Part shown: positions 45,690 to 54,984 of the stretch, piece by piece
Position numbering within the stretch: the first letter of the stretch is position 1
Layout: each line of letters opens with the position of its first letter
NCBI RefSeq assembly: GCF_900155965.1
Contig: NZ_FTMG01000001.1
Span: 124,001 to 188,000 of the forward strand
Direction: 5' to 3'
Length of the DNA: 64,000 bases
DNA from: Mucilaginibacter lappiensis
GTDB lineage: Bacteria > Bacteroidota > Bacteroidia > Sphingobacteriales > Sphingobacteriaceae
Translations under genes and position numbers: made by a program
The notes under the pieces: generated by a model
Database searches by the model: none
Seen by the model: only the letters and a program-made list of their open reading frames with translations
Told to the model about the DNA's origin: nothing

Positions 45690-45769
45690 GTGTAAGATTT
45701 CACTTTCGCCAACTATGCTCCAGATGCTTCGGCTCTAAAGGAAATTACATTTTTTTACGGTTGTCTCCC

Positions 45770-47458
45770 CTACCAGAACCTCACGTAAATAGCTGATAAC
45801 AGTATCAATATCACCGCTATCAGCATAACCGACGAAGGCTTTAATTTAAACATGGTTCTTTCAATGGTGATAGCTTTGGCATTGATCACCTGTCCTCTAA
45901 GACTAATGCCCACCATAACCAGGCAGGTAATCAGGAACGACCAGCTCAGGGAGATAAAGAATGGGATTTCATATTGCCCTGATGCGTTATGAAACGCCGA
46001 ATACAATATAGTTTCTGGCCCGAGTAACTGAACGGCAAACTGGTTGAAAAATACAGAAGAGGCAAACCCTATCAATATTCCAACAACAGCAGCTTCGGCA
46101 GTGGTTCTTTTCCAGAACATACCCAGCAGGAAAGTTGCCAATACCCCCGGACTTACAAAGCTTGAATATTTCTGTACAAAAGTATATCCGCCTGCGCTAC
46201 CAATACCTAAAACATCGTTCCAGGTAAACATCACAGCTATTAGCAAACTCATTAAAATGGCAATTCTGCCAGTCCAAACCATACTGCGCTCACTGGCATC
46301 TTTCTTCATATATTTTTTGTAGATATCCAGCGTAAAAATGGTAGCGATACTATTCACCTTACCAGCCAACGAAGCTACGATGGCAGCCGTTAATACCGCT
46401 AATGACAAGCCTTTTAAACCCGATGGTAAAAAGGACAACATAGCCGAATAAGCTCCATCCTTACCCCCGGCTAATTGCTGCAGGTGGCCATTTTTGTACA
46501 GCACAAAAGCTACAATACCCGGCAGCATTACAATTACCGGCATCAGTATTTTTAGTAAACTGGCAAATAAGATACCAGTACGAGCTGTGGTGATATTAGC
46601 ACCCAGGGCTCTTTGAGTGATATACTGGTTACAGCCCCAATAATTTAAATTGCTGATCCATTGCCCTGAAACATACATGGCAAAACCCGGCAAAATCAGG
46701 TATTTGGCTATGGTTTCTGAGGAAGCGCCAGCTGTTGGTTTTTTAAATATGAGGTGAAAGTGGTCGGGCGCGTTTTTTAGCAGCAAGTTAAAGCCCGTAA
46801 GCGCATTGGTACCAAAGCCGAATTTCTCGCTTACGATGGTTAATGACAAGTACGTAATAGCCAATCCACCAATAATGAGTACGCCTACCTGTATAACATC
46901 GGTATAACCCACTACCTGCATACCACCCAGGGCAATAATAACCCCGAATATAGCCAAGCCTATCATGATCTGGTGAAAATACTCACCACCCAGCAATCCG
47001 TTGATAGCTAAGGCGCCAAGGAATAATATGGCGGTAAGGTTAATAAATACATATAAAAGCAGCCAGAAAATCGACATCACCAGTGCTACTCCGCCGTTAT
47101 ACCTATCCTGCAGGAACTGCGGCATGGTGAATATCTTATTCTTAATATAAATCGGCATAAAAAACACGGCCACAATGATCAGCGCTGCTGCACCAACCCA
47201 TTCATAAACAGCTACGGCTATCCCGGCAAAAAAGCCGTCGCCACTCATACCGATAAACTGCTCTGCCGAAATATTGGAGGCTATAATGGAGGCACCTATA
47301 GCCCACCAGGTGAGTGATCCTTCGGCCAGAAAAAAGCTATGTGAGCTATTATTGGTTTCTTTTTTACGGCGATTATAAATGTAGTATCCGTAACTGGCAA
47401 CTATGATAAAATAGAAGAAAAAGACCAACAGATCGGCCGTAGAAATGTGTTTCAGCAT
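45770..47458 (-). CDS. Sodium:solute symporter, SGLT-like (possible inositol transporter)
   Basis: A 562-residue SSS-family protein with about 14 hydrophobic helices. Signatures: SFFLAEGSLTWWAIGASIIASNISAEQFIGMSGDGFFAGIAVAVYEWVG near the N-terminus, the SGLT-group form, and GKVNSIATIFTLDIYKKYMKKDAS in the second half. SSS transporters import sugars, polyols or acids with sodium. It lies 151 bases after the inositol oxygenase gene on the same strand, so myo-inositol or the product glucuronate is a reasonable guess for the substrate, but this is inference. Confidence 0.9.
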   Translation of the reverse strand: MLKHISTADLLVFFFYFIIVASYGYYIYNRRKKETNNSSHSFFLAEGSLTWWAIGASIIASNISAEQFIGMSGDGFFAGIAVAVYEWVGAAALIIVAVFFMPIYIKNKIFTMPQFLQDRYNGGVALVMSIFWLLLYVFINLTAILFLGALAINGLLGGEYFHQIMIGLAIFGVIIALGGMQVVGYTDVIQVGVLIIGGLAITYLSLTIVSEKFGFGTNALTGFNLLLKNAPDHFHLIFKKPTAGASSETIAKYLILPGFAMYVSGQWISNLNYWGCNQYITQRALGANITTARTGILFASLLKILMPVIVMLPGIVAFVLYKNGHLQQLAGGKDGAYSAMLSFLPSGLKGLSLAVLTAAIVASLAGKVNSIATIFTLDIYKKYMKKDASERSMVWTGRIAILMSLLIAVMFTWNDVLGIGSAGGYTFVQKYSSFVSPGVLATFLLGMFWKRTTAEAAVVGILIGFASSVFFNQFAVQLLGPETILYSAFHNASGQYEIPFFISLSWSFLITCLVMVGISLRGQVINAKAITIERTMFKLKPSSVMLIAVILILLSAIYVRFW

Positions 47459-47609
47459 GAGTATTTTTTTGCAATAGGATATTTAGGCCGGTAATTTTTC
47501 GGGGCCGGTTCAATTTTTCAAATCTATGAAATAAAATGAATTGACATAACCGCCGGTGATATAACGCCACCAGCGGTTATGTTAATGGGGTATTGGTAGA
47601 AAAACCCGC

Positions 47610-48491
47610 TTAGAATTTCAGCGTTGCCGGTAAATATTTGGCAACCAGATCTTCATAGTACGGGCGCAATTTTTTCCAATCCGGTGGCACGGGGCTCTTG
47701 GAATAAAGATCATATGGATTGAACAGATCAACAGATTTAAATAACTGGTGATCATGCGGGGTCATTAAATGGCTGTAAGCATTTTCCCTGTGCTGCGGAT
47801 AAAATGAGTGATAACGAAGCATGTACAACGCCTGCTCAGGCAGGTAAGGCTTCATGATATGATAAATATACTCATCGTGTCCCCAGGTCATGTGTACGTT
47901 TTCTAAACCGCAATTTGGCTCATAAACACCATATTTAGTGTTGTAACGAGGATCATGATGATCGGGGTTTTGATCAAAATATTCCGAGTATACGATCTTG
48001 TCAGAAAAAGCGCAACCTACCGGGTAGCTATCACCAACCACTGCCCATTGAGGTTCGCCGAAAAGGCATAACACTTTGCCCAAGTCATGGAATAAGCCAG
48101 TGAGTACCATCCAATCCGGACGGCCATCTGCACGAATAGCTTCTGATGTTTGTAACAGGTGTTGTAACTGATCCAGATCGGTATCCGGATCGGAGTCATC
48201 AACCAGTTGGTTTAAAAAATCAAATGCTTCCCAAACTGTCATCTCCTGTTTATCAAACGACAGATATTGCTGTTTCTTTTGCAGCACAAAATCATAAGTT
48301 TGGTTGATGTGCTGTAAGCGGTAAAACTCCCTTACGCTATCTTTTGTAGTAGCCTCGTAGTCGCGATATGCTTGCGTATCCCGGCCGGCGGCTATCGCAT
48401 CAGCATCGGGGTAACGAACTAATAAATCATCTTCCCATTCTTCTATGGAATTTAGAGGGCCCTGTTCGGGCGTTCCGATTATCTTGCTCAT
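47610..48491 (-). CDS. Inositol oxygenase (MIOX)
   Basis: This 293-residue protein matches the MIOX family over its whole length: [106 protein letters not shown] and [12 protein letters not shown]. The HD-type di-iron ligands (His in the QTSEAIR loop, His-Asp of FHDLG, His of WGHDEY and HSFYP) are all in place. The enzyme splits myo-inositol with O2 to D-glucuronate. MIOX is rare in bacteria but found in soil Bacteroidota. It is divergent from the LacI gene, with a LacI-like palindrome between. Confidence 0.95.
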   Translation of the reverse strand: MSKIIGTPEQGPLNSIEEWEDDLLVRYPDADAIAAGRDTQAYRDYEATTKDSVREFYRLQHINQTYDFVLQKKQQYLSFDKQEMTVWEAFDFLNQLVDDSDPDTDLDQLQHLLQTSEAIRADGRPDWMVLTGLFHDLGKVLCLFGEPQWAVVGDSYPVGCAFSDKIVYSEYFDQNPDHHDPRYNTKYGVYEPNCGLENVHMTWGHDEYIYHIMKPYLPEQALYMLRYHSFYPQHRENAYSHLMTPHDHQLFKSVDLFNPYDLYSKSPVPPDWKKLRPYYEDLVAKYLPATLKF

Positions 48492-48616
48492 GATGTTATA
48501 ATTTAAAAGGAAATATAATTGGTAAACAATCCTTTATAGCTGGTTTTTATAGCTGTGTTATACAAATTTGTCCATTTTTAAAATCAGATTTATCAAAAAC
48601 GCCGTATTTATTTGCT

Positions 48617-48626
48617 TAAACGTTTA
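48617..48626. promoter_or_regulatory. Putative LacI-type operator
   Basis: TAAACGTTTA is a perfect palindrome with the central CpG typical of LacI/GalR operators. It lies between the divergent inositol oxygenase and lacI genes, and a similar AAACGTTT lies before the GH92 gene. Confidence 0.5.
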
Positions 48627-48763
48627 CTTAAACTGTATAAATGACAGCTAAGTTATCACCACTTATTTTAAACGCTATTTTTATTACCTTGCTAAACTTT
48701 TTTATAGTTTAGCGATAAAAATCAATTAACAGATAGTTAAAATTCCGAAAAACCAATTCCCCA

Positions 48764-49798
48764 ATGGCCGAAGCAAAAAGCAACAAAGTAAACATGAAAA
48801 CACTAGCTAAGGTGTTAAATGTATCTATTGCAACTATATCAAAGGCACTCAGGGACAGTCATGACATTGGTGAGGAAACCAAACAAAGGGTTATAGAAAC
48901 CGCCAAATTGCTGCACTATGTACCCAATCCTTATGCCAGCAGTCTCCGGAAGCGATCAAGCAATACTATTGCTATTATCATCCCCGAAATTGCTGATAGC
49001 TTTTTTAGCCAGGCCATCAATGGTATCGAGAGCATTGTTGGCCAGGAAAAATATCATGCGCTCATCTATTTAACTCACGACAGTTACGAGCGTGAAGCAC
49101 AGATGTTTAACGACCTGAGCAGCGGCCGGGTAGATGGGGTACTAATGTCTGTGGCCAGCAATACTAAAGATATCAAGCATATACAAGAATTACAGCAAGC
49201 TGGAGTACCCATTGTTTTTTTCGACCGGGTTTGTGAAGATATCCCAACCGCCAAGATCAAAACCGACGATTTCAACAGCGCTTATATGGCCACCAAACAC
49301 CTGCTTGAACGGGGTTGTAAAAACATATCATTGGTTACTATTGAAGGCTACCCCTTCATTTTGCAGGCCCGTGAAGGCGGATACAAAAAAGCGCTGGCCG
49401 AATATCAGATCAAACATCAGGAGCAAAACGTAATCAGCTGTTCCAATAAGTACAACCAGGAAAACATAGCATTTCTAAAAGAACATATCGCCAAAATTAA
49501 ACCAGACGGTATTATTGCCACGGTTGAGCATTTGGCTACCACCACTTACCTGGCTTGTGAGGAGTTGAAAATGAATATTCCTAATGATGTCAAAGTGGTT
49601 TGTTTTACCAACCAGATCACCGCGGCCATATTGAACCCACCACTCACTACAGTTTTACAACCAGCATATGATATGGGCCGCAAAGCCGCCGAACTTTTAT
49701 TTGGTCATCTGGCGGGGAAGCCTATCCAGTTGGAAAAGGAAAATATTACGCTGCCCTCCAAACTGGTAGTCAGGGACTCCACCCGAGCCACTGACTAA
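48764..49798 (+). CDS. LacI family transcriptional regulator
   Basis: At 344 residues: the HTH is MKTLAKVLNVSIATISKALRDSHDIGEETKQRVIETAKLLHYVPNPYASSLRKRSSNTIAIIIPEI, with the hinge helix and the start of the periplasmic-binding-like sensor. The sensor keeps FFSQAINGIESIVG, GVPIVFFDRV, AYMATKHLLERGCKNISLV and PDGIIATVEHLA. It is flanked by the inositol oxygenase/symporter pair and the GH92 gene, both of which have AAACGTTT-type sites upstream, so it may control both. Confidence 0.95.
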   Translation: MAEAKSNKVNMKTLAKVLNVSIATISKALRDSHDIGEETKQRVIETAKLLHYVPNPYASSLRKRSSNTIAIIIPEIADSFFSQAINGIESIVGQEKYHALIYLTHDSYEREAQMFNDLSSGRVDGVLMSVASNTKDIKHIQELQQAGVPIVFFDRVCEDIPTAKIKTDDFNSAYMATKHLLERGCKNISLVTIEGYPFILQAREGGYKKALAEYQIKHQEQNVISCSNKYNQENIAFLKEHIAKIKPDGIIATVEHLATTTYLACEELKMNIPNDVKVVCFTNQITAAILNPPLTTVLQPAYDMGRKAAELLFGHLAGKPIQLEKENITLPSKLVVRDSTRATD

Positions 49799-49814
49799 CC
49801 AGATTTTCAATTTC

Positions 49815-52100
49815 TTATAATTTCTGCGGTTTATCGGTCATGGTGAACGCCAGCGTTCCGCCTTCGCTGATTTCTTTGTGCGAAATGGTATAATTCTTTA
49901 TTGGTGTACCGTTAAAGCTTACTGATTTCACATATTTATTTTTAGCTGAAAGACCTGTGGCTTTAATGATCAGCTTTTTGCTGTGCTGCAGATTCAGTAC
50001 TATGTATGGGAACTGCGGCGCGCCAATGCTGTAAACGCCTGATGCAGGGGCAACCGGGTAAAAACCCATCACATTGAAAATGTACCATGCCGAAGTCTGG
50101 CCGCAGTCATCATTTCCGTTGATGCCGATGGCCGCGTTCCTGAAGTTTTGTGTTGAAGTATGCTCGCGCACCAACTCCTGTGTTCTCCAGGGCATGCCAC
50201 AATAGTTAAACAGGTACAGGTAATGATGACCTGGTTCATTATCCGCTTGATAGTGGCCGCCGCTAAAATTCTGGCTTAACTTATCAGCAAAGGCCTTTTC
50301 ACCACCCATTAATTTGATCATCCCTGGTATATCATGCATGGCGCCGAAGGTATAGGTCCACTTGGTACCTTCGGTGAACCCAGAATCTGGTTTGGCCGAA
50401 AAATGCCCGTCTGAATTACGTGGAGCCATAAAACCGGTTGCTTTATTATATACGTTCGCGTAGTTTTTGCTCCAGGCGGTCAACTGTTTATAGTCATCTT
50501 CCTTACCCAAGCCTTTGGCCACCTGGGCCACGCAATAATCGTCGATAGAATACTCGATGGTGCGTGAAACAGATTCCCGGGTCTTGTCTACAGGTATATA
50601 GCCCAGTTTATGGTAGTTGGTTAAACCGCCGCGAGCTTCAAAGCTTGTCCACGGGTCACGGTCGCCCCAGCGTTTGTGGGTATCGCCATCCGGGGCATTG
50701 TAGGAGTCTTTATGCAGGGCTTCGTAAGCCAGTTTGGTATCAAAACCACGGAAACCTTTTACATAGGCATCAGCCACAACAGCATCGCCATGAGTGCCTA
50801 TCATAATATTGGTATAGGTTGGATTTGGCCACATCGGCATCCAGCCACCCTCCTGGTACATTTGCAGCAGCGATTGCACTATGCCATCAACCCTCTGCGG
50901 TTGGGTAAGGGTTAGCAGCGGATGCAGTGCCCTGAAGGTATCCCACAATGAATAATCATTGTATGATTCGCCTTTGTGCACCTTATCATCAAAAGCGCTG
51001 TAGTATTTACCATACTCAGAAAACTGCCTCGGAAACAGTAGCGTATGGAATAATGCGGTGTAGAAGATCGTTCTCTGATCTTTGCTTACCCCACTTACCT
51101 GTATCACTTTTAAGGCCTGTTGCCATTGTTCGCGCGTGTTTTTTACAACCCGGTCAAAGTCCCAGTCAGGGATCTCCTTTTTAAGGTTTTCCCGTGCCTG
51201 CTCAATACTGATAAATGAGGTAGCTACTAAAACCCTCACCTCGTCATTGGCTTTGGTACGGAAGGATATAAATGCCCCCATGCGGGTACCATATTGCTCG
51301 TGACTGTCTTTGTTGATCACCTGCTTATCCCAGGTGCCATATTTTTTGATCTGCTTGTTAAATTTGATCACAAAATACCCTTTAAAATTCTTTAATTCAG
51401 GACCTAACTGGGCTGATTGCCTGTCGGGGTTATAGCCTGTTATTTCATTATTTATGGTGTCTACGTGTACATAGCCTTTTAGCTTTTTGATCCTCTCTGT
51501 ATAGTCATTGGCCCAGTCCTTTAAATCGGGATTCAGGTTGATGCCCTGGATAATGATATGAGCCTGATCTGCCTTGGGGAAAGTAAACCGGAACATACCA
51601 CAGGTATTAGCACCCGCGATTTCGGCTTTGATCTTTTCGGTACCGGTAATTTTCAGTTTTACCGAATAATAGTAGGGCTTGGATACTTCATCCTTATGGC
51701 TGAAAGAAAGCACACGTTCCTTAGGTAAAACACGCAGTTTACCAACCTGCGGCATCACCGAAACATAGCCATAATCACCCATCCAAACCGTGGGCTGGTG
51801 ACTGGCCGTGAACCCAATAACCCGGCTATCCTCATAGTGATAAACCATATAGCTCATTTTGTTTTCGCGGGTTTGGGCTACAAAATTGGTCATGGCAAAG
51901 GGTACGTTTACGCAGGGCATGGTGCCACCACCGCCGTTGCCTTCCTCAAAATTCTTGGCAAAACCTTTTAGAGAAGTGCCTATTAGTGGATCAACATAAT
52001 CAACCTCATCCAATTGCTTTTTGGCGGTGGTTTGGGCGAAATTATCCGCGTAAAAAAAAGTTAGTAAGCCTAACAGACAAATACTCCGTTTTAATTGCAT
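49815..52100 (-). CDS. Glycoside hydrolase family 92 protein (alpha-mannosidase type)
   Basis: The start at MQLKRSICLLGLL (52100) is preferred: it gives a clean signal peptide (YADNFAQT), and upstream codons to 52181 overlap a LacI-like site. The 761-residue protein carries GH92 features: VDPLIGTSLKGFAKNFEEGNGGGGTMPCVNVPFAMTNFVAQT, DYSLWDTFRALHPLLTLTQP, GGWMPMWPNPTYTNIMIGTHGDAVVADAYVKG, and AAIGINGNDDCGQTSAWYIFNVMGFYPVAP, where the acid/base and metal-ligand segments lie. GH92 enzymes are Ca-dependent exo-alpha-mannosidases, mostly acting on N-glycan mannose. It is periplasmic or surface-located. It is monocistronic, with a long leader. Confidence 0.92.
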   Translation of the reverse strand: MQLKRSICLLGLLTFFYADNFAQTTAKKQLDEVDYVDPLIGTSLKGFAKNFEEGNGGGGTMPCVNVPFAMTNFVAQTRENKMSYMVYHYEDSRVIGFTASHQPTVWMGDYGYVSVMPQVGKLRVLPKERVLSFSHKDEVSKPYYYSVKLKITGTEKIKAEIAGANTCGMFRFTFPKADQAHIIIQGINLNPDLKDWANDYTERIKKLKGYVHVDTINNEITGYNPDRQSAQLGPELKNFKGYFVIKFNKQIKKYGTWDKQVINKDSHEQYGTRMGAFISFRTKANDEVRVLVATSFISIEQARENLKKEIPDWDFDRVVKNTREQWQQALKVIQVSGVSKDQRTIFYTALFHTLLFPRQFSEYGKYYSAFDDKVHKGESYNDYSLWDTFRALHPLLTLTQPQRVDGIVQSLLQMYQEGGWMPMWPNPTYTNIMIGTHGDAVVADAYVKGFRGFDTKLAYEALHKDSYNAPDGDTHKRWGDRDPWTSFEARGGLTNYHKLGYIPVDKTRESVSRTIEYSIDDYCVAQVAKGLGKEDDYKQLTAWSKNYANVYNKATGFMAPRNSDGHFSAKPDSGFTEGTKWTYTFGAMHDIPGMIKLMGGEKAFADKLSQNFSGGHYQADNEPGHHYLYLFNYCGMPWRTQELVREHTSTQNFRNAAIGINGNDDCGQTSAWYIFNVMGFYPVAPASGVYSIGAPQFPYIVLNLQHSKKLIIKATGLSAKNKYVKSVSFNGTPIKNYTISHKEISEGGTLAFTMTDKPQKL

Positions 52101-52177
52101 AGTGAACAGAAGGTATAATTGGTGAATGACCTGCTTACAGATCGAAAACAAATCTCTTATTTTTAAGGTCATATTTC

Positions 52178-52210
52178 TCAAAACGTTTGAATTATTTACT
52201 TAATCGTTTT
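52178..52210. promoter_or_regulatory. Putative LacI-type operators before the GH92 gene
   Basis: TCAAAACGTTTGA (52178-52190) and TTAATCGTTTTC (52199-52210) resemble the TAAACGTTTA site near the lacI gene. They lie 78-110 bases upstream of the chosen GH92 start. Confidence 0.45.
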
Positions 52211-52261
52211 CACTGATTTTTTGTTTAACAACAATCATCAGCCACTTCATCTGCCCTGTAT

Positions 52262-52516
52262 AAAACTTTTTAAACCTTAAATTTTAACATTTTTCTGCTC
52301 AAAAACGAGGTAAAAACAGCTTAAAATCGATCGAAAAACCCTCATTTTAACACTTTTTAACAAATTTAAACATGATTTTGGCGAGTTTTAAAGAGTTTAA
52401 AAAGTATTAAATAATTGACATTCAAATAACTACATACCATACAGCCGATTTTTGGCATGGTTTTGTTCTTAACCAAACGGCCCGGTTCCCTGCAAAAGAG
52501 AACCGGGCCGTTGCCT
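52262..52516 (-). repeat. About 255-base conserved leader-like element, copy 2
   Basis: Second copy of the element at 22270-22525, same orientation and nearly the same length. The terminal stem here is AACGGCCCGGTTC/GAACCGGGCCGTT (52476-52488 with 52500-52512), showing paired substitutions against copy 1. On the minus strand TTTTG, then about 20 bases, then TATATTTG precede the stem, a good Bacteroidota promoter match. The element lies 160-415 bases upstream of the GH92 start. It accounts for most of the long gap 52101-52725. Confidence 0.65.
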
Positions 52517-52647
52517 GATACACAAATATACAAAAACCATCTTGGTTCATCAAAAGAGATCAGTATTGTTCAATTAAACGTCCTTGCGGGAACTTAGTTG
52601 ACAAAGAAAATAGAAACCCGGGAAATTATAATTTAAACTTTGCTACG

Positions 52648-52693
52648 ATATAAAGAACTATAAATTGGAATAATAATTTATAGTTCTTTATAT
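52648..52693. promoter_or_regulatory. 19-base perfect inverted repeat before the AT-rich operon
   Basis: ATATAAAGAACTATAAATT (52648-52666) and its exact complement (52675-52693) surround the loop GGAATAAT and end 32 bases before the first start codon of the operon. It may be an operator or a 5'-UTR hairpin. No U-run follows. The AGAACTA core recurs in the hairpin at 54895-54945. Confidence 0.6.
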
Positions 52694-52725
52694 ATCATAT
52701 ATTTAAAAAATATATCTCATCTAAC

Positions 52726-53154
52726 ATGAAAAATTCATACTCATTATTTACCTTCTTAATTTTATTTATAACCAGTTCGTGTCATAGCCATAATACGGCA
52801 AATGTTGATATAACTGAAAAACTTAGATCGTCTCCGACTTTCAACAAATATTTAGAGTTAAATATTCACTTGGCTAATGGCCTTAAAAATGGAACCTATA
52901 ATTATGCGCATTTAAACAAAACGTATATAAGAGATCATAATGCTGATTTTGTGGACAAACTACCCGCAGATCAATTATATACCATTTACGCGAGTGCCGG
53001 AATGACAAATACCAAAGATTATATTGATACACAAATTAGCCTTAATAAATATTACGAACAACTGATGAAAGAATATCCGGAGTTGTTAGGGTTAAGTATA
53101 AAAGACCGTGTGAAACTTTTTAAAAAGGTAAGAATCCTGGAAAAGAATAAATAA
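52726..53154 (+). CDS. Small lipoprotein of unknown family (paralogue A)
   Basis: This 142-residue protein has a lipoprotein signal (LFITSSCHSH, Cys about residue 19) and a helical mature part. I do not recognise the family. It is clearly related to the 54985-55485 product: both have TF-x-KY, then NGL/TGL...YN near residue 55, an H-rich stretch, then LYTIYASAGMTNTKDYIDTQISLNKYY (paralogue: LIDVYTKAGMDNAADYLANSLKSNLYY), and a basic C-terminus. It is the first gene of the AT-rich operon, 11 bases before the ligase-like gene. A surface or periplasmic partner of the membrane protein is plausible. Confidence 0.7.
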   Translation: MKNSYSLFTFLILFITSSCHSHNTANVDITEKLRSSPTFNKYLELNIHLANGLKNGTYNYAHLNKTYIRDHNADFVDKLPADQLYTIYASAGMTNTKDYIDTQISLNKYYEQLMKEYPELLGLSIKDRVKLFKKVRILEKNK

Positions 53155-53165
53155 AGTAGAGCTTC

Positions 53166-54914
53166 ATGCAAACTCAGAATTGGAGTTCTTTCATATATCA
53201 CTCGTGCATTCGTTTTATTCTATACTTATATTTAATAAACAATACGGTTTTTATCGTTTTTGCAGATCAATTTGATATAAGAAAATATTATTTTTCAGAG
53301 ATTAAAATCATTGCATTTAACCTCATTTCATCCTCGATCTTATATCTCATAATAATTTTAAAAGGCAAACAATTATCTTTTAAAATCACCTACAAAGCCA
53401 TTGCTACAGTATGTATAATTTTACTGTTGTTATTACATTCTTTACAGGACCATACATTTACCAATAATTGGATACTCTTTTATATCCTGTTTTCCAACAT
53501 CATATTTATGTTGTTGATCAGTAGTGATCATATTAATTACCATAAAAGAAAAGCGATCAACATTGGCATCGGAATTATTTTAATTACTCTTGTGTTCGCT
53601 GTTGTTCATAATCAGGATCGGCTATTTATCGAAACATTCTCCAACAAGATCATTTTTAATAATTACCTGTGTCTGATATCAGTTATATTGGTGTCTAATA
53701 ACTTAAAAACTGGTTCTGCATTAGTCAAATGCATAATAGCTCTTTTCATTTTATGCGCTACAGGCTTTTCCTTCTATAGTAATGCGCGCAGTGCGTTAAT
53801 TATATACTTTTTCTTAATTGTATTTACTCTCTACAACAACTTTTCCTTAAAAACTAAGGCATTAAGGTTCATATTGCCTGCTTTTATCGGTTTATTCATT
53901 TTTATCGCCATAGTGGACAAAAAGGCCTCAACAGAAGGTCGATTATTTATTCTGAAAAATGCCTTAAAACTCAGTGGCGATAATTTTTTTCAAGGAGTTG
54001 GGTTTAACAAATTTCAATCTGTATATAACCAGGAGCAGGCAAGGTACTTTTACCATTCGAAGGGAACAGGCAGGGAAAAGTTTTTAGCAGGAAACGTTTA
54101 TGTTTGTAATAATGAACTTATACAAATGCTTGTTGAATTGGGATTTCCGGTCACTGCCCTTATTTTATTGCTGGTTATTTTGACATTGTATTATTTAAAA
54201 TGTTTTACTTTACGTAAGGAATATCTTCCCAACCAACTATTATATTTTTCTATTTTTTTCTTTTGCATAATATCCTCGCCACTAAGAGTCCCCGTATTCC
54301 TCATATCGATTTTTACTTTTACTGGTTATTTTTCAGACGACTTCACCAAACAAATCCCGGATTCCTATTCGCACATTGTAAAATTCACCTTGTTAATTAT
54401 TGTTCCAATAAGCATTACATACATGTTGATCAGCGGATATGGAAGATTTAAAATACTGGAAAAATGGAAGTTGGTAGATGAAAATAATATTATGGTTTTT
54501 GAACGAGCTCCTTTTTATGATCAGATTTATCCGGATTTATATTGGAATCGTTTCTTCTTACTTAATTATATAACTGTATTAAATGAAAATCAGAAATACC
54601 CCCAATCTCTGGCAGTTATTAATAAGCTATTAGAAATAAGAACAAATACCACTTTAATATTGCGCAAAGCTCATATTCAAGAGAATCTTTACAATTATAA
54701 AGCCGCTTTGGATGACATGCAATTAGCGATAAATATTGCACCTAATCGTTTTTTGTCAAAATATGAACTTTTGAAATTGTATCTAAAGTTAAAGGATACA
54801 ACAAAGGCACAAGTTATTGCCCGGGAAATTGCTGATCAAAAGGTAAAAATATTAAGTGATACGATCAGGGCTATAAAAGACAGTAGTAATATTTTATTAA
54901 ATAGAACTAATTAA
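53166..54914 (+). CDS. O-antigen ligase/Wzy-like membrane protein with TPR tail
   Basis: A 582-residue protein with about 10-12 hydrophobic helices in residues 8-430 and a soluble C-terminal part with TPR-like repeats (YPQSLAVINKLLEIRTNTTLILRKAHIQENLYNYKAALDDMQLAINIAP). The Wzy_C-type features are GFSFYSNARSALIIYFFLIVFTLYN followed by the large periplasmic loop NFFQGVGFNKFQSVYNQEQARYF...GTGREKFLAGNVYVCNNELIQMLVELGFPVTALIL, the arrangement seen in O-antigen ligases, polymerases and O-linked oligosaccharyltransferases. No other glycan genes are adjacent; the neighbours are small secreted proteins, so a protein-glycosylating role is possible but only inferred. Its stop codon lies within a long hairpin. 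Confidence 0.78.
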   Translation: MQTQNWSSFIYHSCIRFILYLYLINNTVFIVFADQFDIRKYYFSEIKIIAFNLISSSILYLIIILKGKQLSFKITYKAIATVCIILLLLLHSLQDHTFTNNWILFYILFSNIIFMLLISSDHINYHKRKAINIGIGIILITLVFAVVHNQDRLFIETFSNKIIFNNYLCLISVILVSNNLKTGSALVKCIIALFILCATGFSFYSNARSALIIYFFLIVFTLYNNFSLKTKALRFILPAFIGLFIFIAIVDKKASTEGRLFILKNALKLSGDNFFQGVGFNKFQSVYNQEQARYFYHSKGTGREKFLAGNVYVCNNELIQMLVELGFPVTALILLLVILTLYYLKCFTLRKEYLPNQLLYFSIFFFCIISSPLRVPVFLISIFTFTGYFSDDFTKQIPDSYSHIVKFTLLIIVPISITYMLISGYGRFKILEKWKLVDENNIMVFERAPFYDQIYPDLYWNRFFLLNYITVLNENQKYPQSLAVINKLLEIRTNTTLILRKAHIQENLYNYKAALDDMQLAINIAPNRFLSKYELLKLYLKLKDTTKAQVIAREIADQKVKILSDTIRAIKDSSNILLNRTN

Positions 54915-54945
54915 TTGTTTTTTAATTAATTAGTTCTATTTAATA
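54895..54945 (+). terminator. 22-base perfect hairpin at the end of the ligase-like gene
   Basis: 54895-54916 is the exact complement of 54924-54945 around the loop GTTTTTT. The stem contains the last codons and stop of the membrane-protein gene and shares AGAACTA/TAGTTCT with the hairpin before the operon. An alternating TA tract follows (54943-54957). It could stabilise the upstream mRNA or cause partial termination before the last two genes. Confidence 0.55.
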
Positions 54946-54984
54946 TATATATATATATTTGAGAATAATCCATAACTCTAATAT

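Noticed and set aside
52101..52181. Upstream extension of the GH92 gene
   Set aside because: Adds 27 residues before a good signal peptide and overlaps a LacI-like site.
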